Below are positions 18,701 through 27,509 of a DNA stretch of 64,000 nucleotides, piece after piece. The position numbers and the translations under genes were made by a program. The notes beneath the pieces are model-generated. The model ran no database searches and was not told where the DNA came from. It saw only the letters and a program-made list of their open reading frames with translations. The first letter of the stretch is position 1, and every line of letters starts with the position of its first letter. The DNA is from Pseudomonas hormoni. Lineage in GTDB: Bacteria > Pseudomonadota > Gammaproteobacteria > Pseudomonadales > Pseudomonadaceae. Location: assembly GCF_018502625.1 (NCBI RefSeq), contig NZ_CP075566.1, positions 3,644,001 to 3,708,000 of the forward strand, given 5' to 3'.

Positions 18701-19723
18701 ATGAAAAACCTCCTGCACCGATTCATTGCTGCTCAGTCCTGGGCATTGCTGAACCAGTGGCGAGGGAGCTTGCTCCCGCTGGGCCGCGCAGCAGACCCTG
18801 TTCTTCAGGCGAAGAGCGGGGGTCGCTTCGCGCCCCAACGGGAGCGAGCTCCCTCGCCACAGGTTTATGTTTACGCAGTATTGGCACTGCTGGCGTTGTT
18901 GCCCGTCGCCGCCCAGGCCTCCACCGCGCCGCTGCCGGGCAAGGTGTTCAAGGATTGCCGCAACTGCCCGGAAATGGTGGTGCTGCCTGCCGGCACCTTC
19001 ACCATGGGCACACCGGAAGGTGAAGTCGGTCGCGAGCCCGATGAAGGCCCGATGCACGAAGTGACGTTCGCCAAGCCATTCGCCATGAGCCGTTACCAGA
19101 TCACCGCCGGTGAATGGGACCAATACCTGAAGGAAACCGGGATCACCATTCCCGACGGCGACACCCGCCCCGGTCGCGAATGCATCAACAGCAAGCCACG
19201 TTATCCACAGGGCCCGCGTCAGCCGGCGGTGTGCATGAACTTTGCCGAGGTCAGCGCGTATGTCGCGTGGCTGTCCATCAAGACCGGCCAGCACTACCAC
19301 ATCGTCAGCGAGGCCCAACGCGAATACGCCGCCCGTGCCGGTTCAACGGGGCCGTTCCCGTTCCCGTTCGATGAAGGCACCGAGTACAGCATCGCCACCC
19401 ATGCCAATACTTACGGGCCAACCGACGGCTACAGCTACACCTCCCCGGTCGGCAGCTTCCCAGCCAACGCCTTCGGCATGTACGACATGCACGGCAACGT
19501 CTACGAGTGGATCGCCGACTGCGAACACACCGATTACGTGGGCGCCCCTACCGATGGCAGCGCCTGGGTCGAACCCAACTGCGAAGCCCTGCAGATTCGC
19601 GGTAACGACTGGGGGGAAGCGCCGGTGTTCTCGCGTTCCGGCAACCGCAACAACATCTACCCGCAAACCCGTGGCGACTGGATCGGTTTCCGTGTGGTGC
19701 GCGATCTGCCGTCCAAAGGCTGA
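18701..19723 (+). CDS. pvdO: FGE-like chromophore maturation protein with REP-derived N-terminal insert
   Basis: The body (from about residue 75) is a formylglycine-generating-enzyme (SUMF1) fold: EMVVLPAGTFTMGTPEGE, GEWDQYLKETG, YGPTDGYSYTSPVGSFPANA, FGMYDMHGNVYEWIADC, then a C-terminal IGFRVVRDL. PvdO completes oxidation of dihydropyoverdine to pyoverdine in the periplasm. The N-terminus is odd. MKNLLHRFIAAQSWALLNQ is followed by about 35 residues encoded by a REP pair (18757-18862), and only then comes a hydrophobic signal-like stretch (YAVLALLALLPVAAQAS). No ATG or GTG in frame lies between the REP and that stretch, so translation must cross the REP or start at a TTG. ATG 18701 has GAG seven bases upstream; ATG 18695 is the alternative. 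Confidence 0.88.
   Translation: MKNLLHRFIAAQSWALLNQWRGSLLPLGRAADPVLQAKSGGRFAPQRERAPSPQVYVYAVLALLALLPVAAQASTAPLPGKVFKDCRNCPEMVVLPAGTFTMGTPEGEVGREPDEGPMHEVTFAKPFAMSRYQITAGEWDQYLKETGITIPDGDTRPGRECINSKPRYPQGPRQPAVCMNFAEVSAYVAWLSIKTGQHYHIVSEAQREYAARAGSTGPFPFPFDEGTEYSIATHANTYGPTDGYSYTSPVGSFPANAFGMYDMHGNVYEWIADCEHTDYVGAPTDGSAWVEPNCEALQIRGNDWGEAPVFSRSGNRNNIYPQTRGDWIGFRVVRDLPSKG
18757..18862. repeat. REP pair inside the pvdO coding sequence
   Basis: The GTGGCGAGGGAGCTTGCTCC motif and its inverted partner lie in the reading frame of pvdO without a stop codon. They encode WRGSLLPLGRAADPV...RERAPSPQ, the same peptide pattern that translated REP copies show at other loci in this window. Confidence 0.9.
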
Positions 19724-19735
19724 CCCCTCCTCCTG

Positions 19736-19758
19736 CGGCCGCCGCCAGTCGGCGGCCG
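19736..19758 (+). terminator. Hairpin after pvdO
   Basis: A 9-bp perfect GC stem (CGGCCGCCG / CGGCGGCCG) with loop CCAGT, 12 bp after the pvdO stop. It lacks a T-run, so it may only weaken read-through into pvdE. Confidence 0.5.
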
Positions 19759-19760
19759 TC

Positions 19761-19784
19761 TAAATTAAACGCCTGACCACACGT
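19761..19784 (+). promoter_or_regulatory. PvdS box of pvdE
   Basis: Exact TAAAT-N16-CGT, 40 bp before the pvdE start and directly after the pvdO hairpin. Confidence 0.83.
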
Positions 19785-19824
19785 TCTACTGGGTATGCCT
19801 CACGACCCAAGGGACCGTCCTCAA

Positions 19825-21486
19825 ATGCATTTCCTCAAGACCCAGCCTACGCGCGGTGCAATTCATGAATTGTTCACCCTCCTGAAACCGTTCCGGCTGG
19901 TGGTCAGCCTGTCGATCATTCTGGGCATGGTGGGCGGTCTGAGCGTGACGGTGCTGCTGGCCACGATCAACAATGCCCTGCATTCGGAAAGTGGCCTGAC
20001 CCAAGGCGTGGTCGCGCTGTTCGGCGGTCTTTGCCTGTTGGCGCTGGCGAGTTCGATCTGCTCGGACATCGGCACCAACTATGTCGGCCAGCACATCATT
20101 GCCAAGCTGCGCAAAGAGCTGGGGGAAAAGGTCCTTTCGGCCCCCATCGAACAGATCGAACGCTATCGCAGCCACCGCTTGATCCCGGTGCTGACCCATG
20201 ACGTCGACACCATCAGCGACTTCGCGTTCGCCTTCGCGCCGCTGGCCATTTCCCTGACCGTGACCCTCGGCTGCATGGGCTACCTGGCCCTGTTGTCGTG
20301 GCCGATGTTTCTGATGATGGTGCTGGCGATCGCCATCGGCACCGGCATCCAGTTCTACGCCCAGGGCAAGGGCATCAAAGGCTTCATGGCCGCCCGCGAC
20401 GCCGAAGACGAATTGCAAAAGCATTACAACGCCATCGCCGGCGGCGCCAAGGAACTGCGCATTCACCGTCCGCGCCGCCAGCGGATGTTCACTTCGGGCA
20501 TTCAGGGCACGGCGGATTTCATCTGCAACACCCAGGTGCGTTCGATCAATACCTTCGTGATCGCCAAGACCCTGGGGTCGATGCTGTTCTTCGTGGTCAT
20601 CGGCCTGGCGCTGGCCCTGCAATCGTTCTGGCCGAGCGCCGACAAGTCGGTGATGAGCGGCTTCGTCCTGGTGTTGCTGTACATGAAAGGCCCCATCGAG
20701 CATCTGGTTGGCACCTTGCCGGTGGTCAGCCGGGCACGTATTGCCTTCCGCCGCATCGCCGAACTGTCGAGCCAGTTCTCCTCGCCCGAACCGCATCTGT
20801 TGCTCAACGACACTGGCAAAAAACCGGCCGTGGTCAACAGCCTGCAACTGGACAACGTCAGCTATGCCTTCCCCGCCGCACCGGGCAGTGAAGCGTTCCG
20901 TCTGGGACCGGTGAACCTGACCATCGAACAGGGCGACATCGTTTTCATCGTCGGCGAAAACGGCTGCGGCAAGACCACGCTGATCAAATTGTTGCTCGGC
21001 CTTTATGCGCCGCAACAGGGCGCCATCCTGCTCAACGGCGACAGCATCGACGCGCAGAATCGTGACGACTATCGCCAACTGTTCACCACGATTTTTGCCG
21101 ACTACTACTTGTTCGATGACGTGGTGCAGGGCGATCAGCACATTCCCGAAGACGCCAACAAATACCTGCAACGCCTGGAAATCGCGCACAAGGTCAGCGT
21201 CAAGGACGGCAGTTTCACCACCACCGACCTGTCCACCGGCCAGCGTAAACGCCTGGCATTGGTCAATGCCTGGCTGGAAGAACGGCCGGTGCTGGTGTTC
21301 GACGAATGGGCGGCCGACCAGGACCCGACCTTCCGCCGGATCTTCTACACCGAGCTGCTTCCGGACCTCAAGCGCCTGGGCAAAACCATCATCGTCATCT
21401 CCCACGACGATCGCTATTTCGACATGGCCGATCAGCTGGTGCGCATGGAATCGGGCCGCGTGGTGACTGAGCGGGCAACCGCCTGA
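19825..21486 (+). CDS. pvdE: ABC exporter of the pyoverdine precursor
   Basis: A 553-aa fused permease-ATPase of the cyclic-peptide exporter family. Six transmembrane helices lie in residues 20-320. The ATPase has Walker A VGENGCGKTTL, a degenerate signature DLSTGQRKRLALVNA and Walker B RPVLVFDEWAADQDP. PvdE moves acylated ferribactin from cytoplasm to periplasm. ATG 19825 was preferred over ATG 19795 because AAGGGA lies about ten bases upstream and the length then matches the family. pvdF, which sits between pvdO and pvdE in P. aeruginosa PAO1, is not present. Confidence 0.94.
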   Translation: MHFLKTQPTRGAIHELFTLLKPFRLVVSLSIILGMVGGLSVTVLLATINNALHSESGLTQGVVALFGGLCLLALASSICSDIGTNYVGQHIIAKLRKELGEKVLSAPIEQIERYRSHRLIPVLTHDVDTISDFAFAFAPLAISLTVTLGCMGYLALLSWPMFLMMVLAIAIGTGIQFYAQGKGIKGFMAARDAEDELQKHYNAIAGGAKELRIHRPRRQRMFTSGIQGTADFICNTQVRSINTFVIAKTLGSMLFFVVIGLALALQSFWPSADKSVMSGFVLVLLYMKGPIEHLVGTLPVVSRARIAFRRIAELSSQFSSPEPHLLLNDTGKKPAVVNSLQLDNVSYAFPAAPGSEAFRLGPVNLTIEQGDIVFIVGENGCGKTTLIKLLLGLYAPQQGAILLNGDSIDAQNRDDYRQLFTTIFADYYLFDDVVQGDQHIPEDANKYLQRLEIAHKVSVKDGSFTTTDLSTGQRKRLALVNAWLEERPVLVFDEWAADQDPTFRRIFYTELLPDLKRLGKTIIVISHDDRYFDMADQLVRMESGRVVTERATA

Positions 21487-21555
21487 GCACAGCAATACCA
21501 CTCACTCGACGATTTTTTCGGGTTTGTTTTCCGGTTTCGTCGGGGTGATGCGTCT

Positions 21556-21574
21556 AATAATAATTATCATTAAC
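21556..21574. promoter_or_regulatory. Fur box upstream of fpvA
   Basis: Sixteen of nineteen positions agree with the Fur consensus GATAATGATTATCATTATC. The site lies 35 bp before the fpvA start. Confidence 0.85.
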
Positions 21575-21608
21575 TAAAAAAATGCACACCTTAGGAGCGA
21601 TTTGAGCA

Positions 21609-24023
21609 ATGCAAAGCCCTACCCTGTCCCGCGCGCCGTTGGCAGTGGCCATCGCGCCGCAAAAGAAATTCCGAACAGTCGTACCGGGTGCGTTGCTGAC
21701 CCTGTTGCTGCTGGGTACGTCTGAAGTCCAGGCGGCTCCGGTGAACGTCAACGTTCCCTCGCAATCGCTGGCCAGCGCGCTGCAGCAACTGGGTCAACAG
21801 ACCGACCTGCAAATCCTGTACAGCCAGGACATGGTCAACGGTCTCAAGTCCACGGCGGTTTCCGGCAATCTGGAGCCGGAACAGGCATTGAACACGTTGC
21901 TGCTGGGGAGCGGCATCACTTTTCAATTGACTGGCAACACCGTATCGCTGGTTCCAGCAGCGGGAAACTCCAGCGCGCTGCAACTGGGCGCGACCGCGAT
22001 TTCCGGCGTGGCACCGGGGCCGACGACTGAAGGCACGCATTCATACACCTCCGATGAAGTCAGCATCGGCAAGGGCAACATCAAGCTCAAGGACATCCCG
22101 CAGTCGGTGTCCGTCGTCACGCGCCAGCGCATGGACGACCAGAACATGAACAGCCTGCAAGACGCGATGCGCCAGGTCACCGGCGTCACCATCAAGACGT
22201 ACAACTCCGGTTCCAGCCTGAACGACGTCTACATGCGCGGCTTCCTCGTCGATCAGGTGCAGGTTGACGGCGTGTCGCAACCGACCGGCCAGGGCGACAT
22301 GGGCACCAGCTTCGACCTCGCGATGTACGATCGCGTCGAAGTGTTGCGCGGCCCGTCGGGCCTGTATCAAGGCGCTGGCGAACCCGGCGGCACCATCAAC
22401 GTGGTCCGCAAGCGCGCCCTGAACAAATTCGCCCTCGGTGGCGAACTGGGCGCAGGTTCCTATGACCACTACCGCTCCATGGTGGACGTCACCGGCCCGT
22501 TGAACGATCAGGGCACCGTGCGCGGGCGCTTCATCACCGCTTACGAGAACAACAAATCCTTCGTCGACTCCGCCCAGAACGAACGCCCGATGGTGTACGG
22601 TCGCCTGGAATTCGACCTCGACCCGTCCACCACCCTGTCGGTCGGCGGCGCTTATCAGCAGAACCATTCCACCCCGGCGTTCGGTCTGCCGGCCTTTGCC
22701 GACGGCAAATTGCTCGACGTGCCGCGCTCGACGTTCGTCGATGCCAAGTGGAACACCCTGAACGAGAAAGTCTGGGAGTCCTTTGCCGAGGTCGATCATG
22801 CGCTGGACAACGGCGGTCAGTTCAAGACCACCGTCACCTACCGCGACGCAGAAACGCCACAGCGAAACTTCACGTGGGCAGACGGTGCGGTCGAGCCCAA
22901 TGGCGACAGCTGGGCCGTGGCGTATGACTACTACACCCACATCAAGACCATCGGCGTCGACAGCTTCGTGACCACGCCGTTCGAATTCGCTGACCGCCAA
23001 CACGAGTTCACCGTCGGTGCCGAGTACCAGCACCTCGACAAAGACTTCGAATACGGTGGCGGCGAGTATTTCCCGATCAACGTCTACAACCCGGGCAGTA
23101 TCGATATTCCCAAGAACGACTATGAGCGCGTCAACGGCAACTGGTCCAAGTCCGATCAATACGGCCTCTATACCCGCGCCAAGTTCAACGTCACCGACTG
23201 GCTCGACGTGATCGGCGGCAGCCGCGTGACCTGGTACGAAAGCGACGCGAAGAACGCCAACGCCTTCTTCAACAGTTTCGGCGAAGCCCACACCAGCATC
23301 AACCGCAAGGTCGTGCCCTACGGCGCCATCATCGCCAAGCTGACCCCGGAACTGTCGGCCTACGCCAGCTACACCGGCGTGTTCAAGCCACAAAGCGAAG
23401 CCGGTGCTGACAACTCGCCAATCGGACCGCGCAAAGGCAAGCAATACGAAATCGGCCTCAAGCGCGAATTCTATGACGGTCGCCTGAATGCCAGCATCGC
23501 GATGTTCCGCATCTACGACGAAAACCGCGCCGAATACAACTCCGACACCAATAGCTACGAAGCCCAAGGCAAGGCACGCAGCCAGGGTTGGGAAACCGAG
23601 TTGAGCGGCAACCTGACCGACAACTGGAGCATCGCCACCGGCTACGCCTTCACCAGCACCAAGTTGGTGAAATCTGACGACGCCACCGAAGGCAAAACCT
23701 TCAGCACCATCACGCCTAAACACAACTTCAACCTGTGGACCAAATACGAATTCGCCGACGGCCCGCTCAAAGACTTCAGCGTCGGCGGCGGCGTGCGCGT
23801 AGTCAGCAAGACCTGGTACCAGCGTGAAGTGCGCTTCGAACAAAGCGGTTATGGCATTGCCACGGCTCAGGTGGGCTACAAGTTCAACGAGAACCTGTCG
23901 GCGACACTGACTGGCAACAACCTGTTTGATCGCAAGTACTACGACCGTGTGGATGCTTCGTGGGGGACTAACTTCTATGGGGATCCGCGGAATTTGACGT
24001 TGACGTTGCGGGCTCAGTACTGA
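21609..24023 (+). CDS. fpvA: TonB-dependent ferripyoverdine receptor with signalling domain
   Basis: An 804-aa outer-membrane receptor. After a long signal peptide (ending near TSEVQA-APVN) comes an STN/secretin signalling domain (about 45-125: VNVPSQSLASALQQLGQQTDL). Then come the plug (KDIPQSVSVVTRQRMDDQNM, VEVLRGPSGLYQGAGEPGG) and a 22-strand barrel ending in the C-terminal aromatic signature (NLTLTLRAQY). The STN domain contacts an FpvR-type anti-sigma factor and so controls FpvI and PvdS. TAGGAG lies eleven bases upstream of ATG 21609. Position between pvdE and the NRPS genes is as in PAO1. Confidence 0.95.
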   Translation: MQSPTLSRAPLAVAIAPQKKFRTVVPGALLTLLLLGTSEVQAAPVNVNVPSQSLASALQQLGQQTDLQILYSQDMVNGLKSTAVSGNLEPEQALNTLLLGSGITFQLTGNTVSLVPAAGNSSALQLGATAISGVAPGPTTEGTHSYTSDEVSIGKGNIKLKDIPQSVSVVTRQRMDDQNMNSLQDAMRQVTGVTIKTYNSGSSLNDVYMRGFLVDQVQVDGVSQPTGQGDMGTSFDLAMYDRVEVLRGPSGLYQGAGEPGGTINVVRKRALNKFALGGELGAGSYDHYRSMVDVTGPLNDQGTVRGRFITAYENNKSFVDSAQNERPMVYGRLEFDLDPSTTLSVGGAYQQNHSTPAFGLPAFADGKLLDVPRSTFVDAKWNTLNEKVWESFAEVDHALDNGGQFKTTVTYRDAETPQRNFTWADGAVEPNGDSWAVAYDYYTHIKTIGVDSFVTTPFEFADRQHEFTVGAEYQHLDKDFEYGGGEYFPINVYNPGSIDIPKNDYERVNGNWSKSDQYGLYTRAKFNVTDWLDVIGGSRVTWYESDAKNANAFFNSFGEAHTSINRKVVPYGAIIAKLTPELSAYASYTGVFKPQSEAGADNSPIGPRKGKQYEIGLKREFYDGRLNASIAMFRIYDENRAEYNSDTNSYEAQGKARSQGWETELSGNLTDNWSIATGYAFTSTKLVKSDDATEGKTFSTITPKHNFNLWTKYEFADGPLKDFSVGGGVRVVSKTWYQREVRFEQSGYGIATAQVGYKFNENLSATLTGNNLFDRKYYDRVDASWGTNFYGDPRNLTLTLRAQY

Positions 24024-24053
24024 GTTTCTGGATCGTCAAAAAGCTACACACCA

Positions 24054-24082
24054 CCGGGCCGCTTGCGGCCCGGTTTTGTTTT
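24054..24082 (+). terminator. Intrinsic terminator of fpvA
   Basis: A 9-bp stem (CCGGGCCGC / GCGGCCCGG) is followed by TTTTGTTTTT, 30 bp after the fpvA stop. A near-copy lies at 25505-25528. Confidence 0.85.
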
Positions 24083-24202
24083 TGAGGTAAGCGGGAGCGG
24101 AGCAAAGGCCATCACGCAGAGATGTCATTTTGATTTCCATTGGACATCACCCTTTATTTTGTCTTAACTGCTTTTATTCCCATCCTCGAACCACTCATCA
24201 GC

Positions 24203-25378
24203 ATGAGACCGATACGAATGGAAGCTATCGCACGTTCAATGCTAGTTGTTGCGCTGACTTTTTTAACGGCTTGCAGCGCCGCCCTTGTAGCGCCTGCACC
24301 TGTAGATGTTCCGCTACCAGAGCCAGTTTCCGAAGTATCTGTCGAGGAGCCCCCGCCCTCTTCCGTTGATGAGACTCACAATGAGTTTGTCGATAAAATG
24401 ACCGGAATCGTCACGGTTTTTTTTGCCAGCAATCGAAACATAATTTCCGATTACGGTTGCGTAGATGCTTTGGGTAAAAAGCGAGGAAAGTCTCTGGTTT
24501 ATGGGTATTGCCATGTAAAAATCCCCTTCAACCATAAAACAGGAATTATCGAATCCCCGTCATGGTTTAAACTTGAATGGACTGAAAATCCCGAAAAACA
24601 TGTATCTATTGTAGGTGGCGGTGTCGTTGCCAAGGCAGAATTTGAAAAGCTTATCAGTCATAGACTAAAAGAAAACGGAACATCTTTCATTTACGTACAC
24701 GGATATAATGTTTCGTTCGAGGACGCCGCGAAACGTACGGCACAGATGGCATACGATCTGGATTTCAAGGGTGTACCGGCTTTCTACAGTTGGCCTTCGG
24801 CTGGAAACCCGAAAAACTATGTTCCCGACGAAGCGGCTGCAGAAGCGGCGAAGACCAAATATTATAAATTTTTAGTCGATTACCTCGAAAACCCCAATAT
24901 CAAAGGTGTGTATTTGATTGCACATAGCATGGGTAATCGGGCAGTTGCAGCTGGGCTTGTCACTCTTAACATTCAACACCCAGAGCTCAGGGCTAAAATA
25001 AAAGAAGTGATTCTGGCAGCTCCAGATATAGATTCCGATGTATTTGCGGATGAAATTGTTCCTGGCATCGAATCAGCAAAATGGCCAGTTACGATGTATG
25101 CGTTAGATAAAGACATGGCTTTGCTCGCATCAAAGACATTTCACGATTACCCGCGAGCCGGGTATATCTCAGACAATCTTATTGTGATGCCAGGCGTTGA
25201 CACCGTGGACGCCAGCCTGATTAAAACAGACTTTCTCAGTCACTCTTATTACGGCGACTCAACCACGCTAATTTATGACATCTACAACATAATAAACACG
25301 GGCGCACGAGCAGATAAGCGTCGAAACCTCTCCAAGATAAATGATACTAACGGAATTTATTGGCGCTTTACGCCTTGA
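24203..25378 (+). CDS. DUF900-type alpha/beta hydrolase lipoprotein
   Basis: A 391-aa protein with a lipoprotein signal (LVVALTFLTAC-SAALV), a Pro/Glu-rich linker, then an alpha/beta hydrolase domain of the DUF900 type. Motifs are FFASNRN, IYVHGYNVSFEDAAKRTAQM, FYSWPSAG and the nucleophile elbow IAHSMGNRAV; Asp and His candidates follow (LAAPDIDSDVF, LSHSYYGD). DUF900 proteins are poorly characterised hydrolases. The frame opens at 24140. ATG 24203 or 24218 gives a normal signal peptide, and neither has a clear ribosome site. Base composition is much richer in A+T than the pvd genes, and near-identical hairpins flank it, suggesting acquisition. No evident link to pyoverdine. Confidence 0.8.
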   Translation: MRPIRMEAIARSMLVVALTFLTACSAALVAPAPVDVPLPEPVSEVSVEEPPPSSVDETHNEFVDKMTGIVTVFFASNRNIISDYGCVDALGKKRGKSLVYGYCHVKIPFNHKTGIIESPSWFKLEWTENPEKHVSIVGGGVVAKAEFEKLISHRLKENGTSFIYVHGYNVSFEDAAKRTAQMAYDLDFKGVPAFYSWPSAGNPKNYVPDEAAAEAAKTKYYKFLVDYLENPNIKGVYLIAHSMGNRAVAAGLVTLNIQHPELRAKIKEVILAAPDIDSDVFADEIVPGIESAKWPVTMYALDKDMALLASKTFHDYPRAGYISDNLIVMPGVDTVDASLIKTDFLSHSYYGDSTTLIYDIYNIINTGARADKRRNLSKINDTNGIYWRFTP

Positions 25379-25504
25379 GTTTTTTACTTTCATTCTCAAG
25401 GCGTGGGCAACCTCAAGATTCTGGTTGGCTGATCGTAAAGTAAGGGCTATTGGCTTCAGAGCGTAAAGCGCTTTCATAATCCTTGTTCATTTGGCTTCTT
25501 TCAC

Positions 25505-25528
25505 CACTGGGCCACTTGCGGCCCAGTG
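25505..25528. terminator. Hairpin resembling the fpvA terminator
   Basis: A 9-bp perfect stem (CACTGGGCC / GGCCCAGTG) with loop ACTTGC, similar to the fpvA terminator with compensating base changes. It lies between the convergent DUF900 and methyltransferase genes. The T-run is weak (GTTCTTT). Confidence 0.6.
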
Positions 25529-25590
25529 ATGTTCTTTGGGGGTGTGTGGGTACTTCAGCAGATCTGCTTCAGCGTTCCCCCAAGAAATAC

Positions 25591-26340
25591 TTACAAACGG
25601 AAATAGGAGGTGTACGGCAGGAAAGGTGAGCGCTTGACTTCAATGGTGTTCATATCAAACACCTCAAACAACGCTTGTGTTTCACCCGGGAAGTGCGGGC
25701 AGTTCAATTCATCAAATACCACGATCGACCCTTTTGACAATCTTGGCTTGATCGCTTCCAGAACATCCTTCGTCGGCTTGTAAACATCCATATCAAAAAT
25801 GGCCATTGATATGATTGAGTGAGGATTATCTTCAAGCCATTGTTTCGAAGTCACTGAAGCGTCTCCCTTGATCAGGGAAAACTTCTTCAAGTGATTATTA
25901 GGGCTTAGCGACTCTTGAGCCAGCAGAAGCCGTTCTAATAATTTTTCGTAGCCTTCGTCAATATGAAAGTCACCCGACTTCACCAGTCCGCCATCTTTTT
26001 CGTCAACCCCGGCAAACCCGCTGAAGGTATCAAACCCGAAAATGTGTCGGGAGTAGTTGTAGGGTTCCTTGATGGCCCTGAGATTGAGTAACGTAGCCAG
26101 GCTGCTGCCATAATGAACGCCAAACTCGCAGATCGAACCTGCGACAGGCAGCATTTCATCGTAGAGAAAATTAAGGTTCAGGATTCGCGCCAATGACGGT
26201 CTGGTCAGCGTCGCTACCGAAGGCCAATTCCAATATTCCCCTGCAATGTCATGAATTTCGCCATGAATACCCCGCAGTTCTTTATAAGCATCTGCCTGAT
26301 TGGGAGGGGTGAAAAACAGCTGACCGTCTTGAGTTCTCAT
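25591..26340 (-). CDS. TylF/MycF-like class I SAM methyltransferase
   Basis: A 249-aa protein with the Rossmann SAM-binding motif ICEFGVHYGSSLATLL, an acidic GFDTFSGFAG region, the metal/substrate-site motif IFDMDVYKPTKDVLEAI and VVFDELNCPHFPGET. This pattern fits the TylF/MycF family of O-methyltransferases, often found with sugar or natural-product genes. The substrate is not identifiable. Its ATG overlaps the stop of the upstream MBL gene by four bases, so the two are translated together. The AT-richer codon use differs from the neighbouring pvd genes. Confidence 0.78.
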   Translation of the reverse strand: MRTQDGQLFFTPPNQADAYKELRGIHGEIHDIAGEYWNWPSVATLTRPSLARILNLNFLYDEMLPVAGSICEFGVHYGSSLATLLNLRAIKEPYNYSRHIFGFDTFSGFAGVDEKDGGLVKSGDFHIDEGYEKLLERLLLAQESLSPNNHLKKFSLIKGDASVTSKQWLEDNPHSIISMAIFDMDVYKPTKDVLEAIKPRLSKGSIVVFDELNCPHFPGETQALFEVFDMNTIEVKRSPFLPYTSYFRL

Positions 26341-27509
26341 TTGCTTTCCATTAAAAAATTAAGACCGTTCGAATTTAATTTGCTTTGAATCAGATAAGCC
26401 AGCTTGGAAACCTTGGCGTGGATGCTCGATATATTGTGATCCGGCCGGTGTATGAGCCCCATTCCGCCAATGATAATGGCTTCCAGCGTCAGTTCGGCAT
26501 TAAATATCCGCGACCAAACCTGTCGCGAAGCCTCATAACCGACGGAACCACTTTCATATTGATTGGAAGCAGTCATCAACTTGACCGGGATTGGGCCGCC
26601 AATGGCGTTATTTAAAAAGCGCTCAAGTTTTCCCAGCAGAAAATCAAACAACTCGTCGTTTGTGACGTCATGAGGCTGGCCGGTTTTCACGTCGATGCCC
26701 GCGGTACATTGAACGAACGGCCCCGGATTTCTGCGCAAAAAATCTTGCGCCATATCATAGAGCGATCCGTTTTCCCAGGAAGCGGGATATTGATACAGCG
26801 ATTGGTTCGCGTAGTAATACCCTTTATCAAGCCCCAAGTGTTTAAGGTTTGCAGTGGTTGCATCCTGATATGACTTGAAACGAGATTCGATCATCTCATT
26901 TGCGCTTTGACTATCGAAGGACGGGTAGTTGACCGGAAAACAATCCGCGATACCAAACTGGATAAAAAAGTATCGGTTTTCAACAGGGACGGCAGTCAAG
27001 CACTTATTAAGTGCATCCGTCAGGGTCGCAGGGTATTCATGCCAGTTGTCATTGGCATGAATAACCGCCTCCGTTTCAGTAATGACGGTAACAACCGAAT
27101 CATATTCGGTAAATTCCGGATTGATGAAGCATCGCAACTCTACCCCATTGACGTAATAAGCTTCATCCGTCAGTTCGACCGGGTAACGCCCTGTGAGCCG
27201 CTCAATACGCTTGGACAGTCCATTGGTCTTGAACTTCGGAACATAGAACGTGGCGTCCGCCAAGTGTTGGCGAATGAAGAAATCATCCAGGTGATCGTCG
27301 TGACCATGGGAGATAATGACATTAAGCTTGCTTGCAGGGATAGAGAGTAACTTCTCAATCACTTTAGTTTTGGGCGAGGGGTTTTGAATCCAACCACCAA
27401 ACGCAGGTGAAACATACCAGGGGTCAGTAAGGAAATAACTTTCTTTATCTTTCAGCAGTAATGAGGCGTGATTAACAAATTCTATATCCACCGACCGGAT
27501 CCTTCGCAC
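26337..27509 (-). CDS. MBL-fold (metallo-beta-lactamase superfamily) protein
   Basis: A 390-aa protein with an N-terminal metallo-beta-lactamase fold: VDIEFVNHASLLLK, FLTDPWYVSPAF and the metal motif SHGHDDHLDD (HxHxDH). AVIHANDNW could supply a further ligand. The arrangement resembles UlaG and CMP-Neu5Ac-hydroxylase-like proteins rather than beta-lactamases. The C-terminal 150 residues match nothing I recognise. It is the first gene of a two-gene cassette with the TylF-like methyltransferase (ATGA overlap), in an AT-rich island. The role is unknown; modification of a surface sugar or secondary metabolite is a guess. Confidence 0.72.
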   Translation of the reverse strand: MRRIRSVDIEFVNHASLLLKDKESYFLTDPWYVSPAFGGWIQNPSPKTKVIEKLLSIPASKLNVIISHGHDDHLDDFFIRQHLADATFYVPKFKTNGLSKRIERLTGRYPVELTDEAYYVNGVELRCFINPEFTEYDSVVTVITETEAVIHANDNWHEYPATLTDALNKCLTAVPVENRYFFIQFGIADCFPVNYPSFDSQSANEMIESRFKSYQDATTANLKHLGLDKGYYYANQSLYQYPASWENGSLYDMAQDFLRRNPGPFVQCTAGIDVKTGQPHDVTNDELFDFLLGKLERFLNNAIGGPIPVKLMTASNQYESGSVGYEASRQVWSRIFNAELTLEAIIIGGMGLIHRPDHNISSIHAKVSKLAYLIQSKLNSNGLNFLMESK

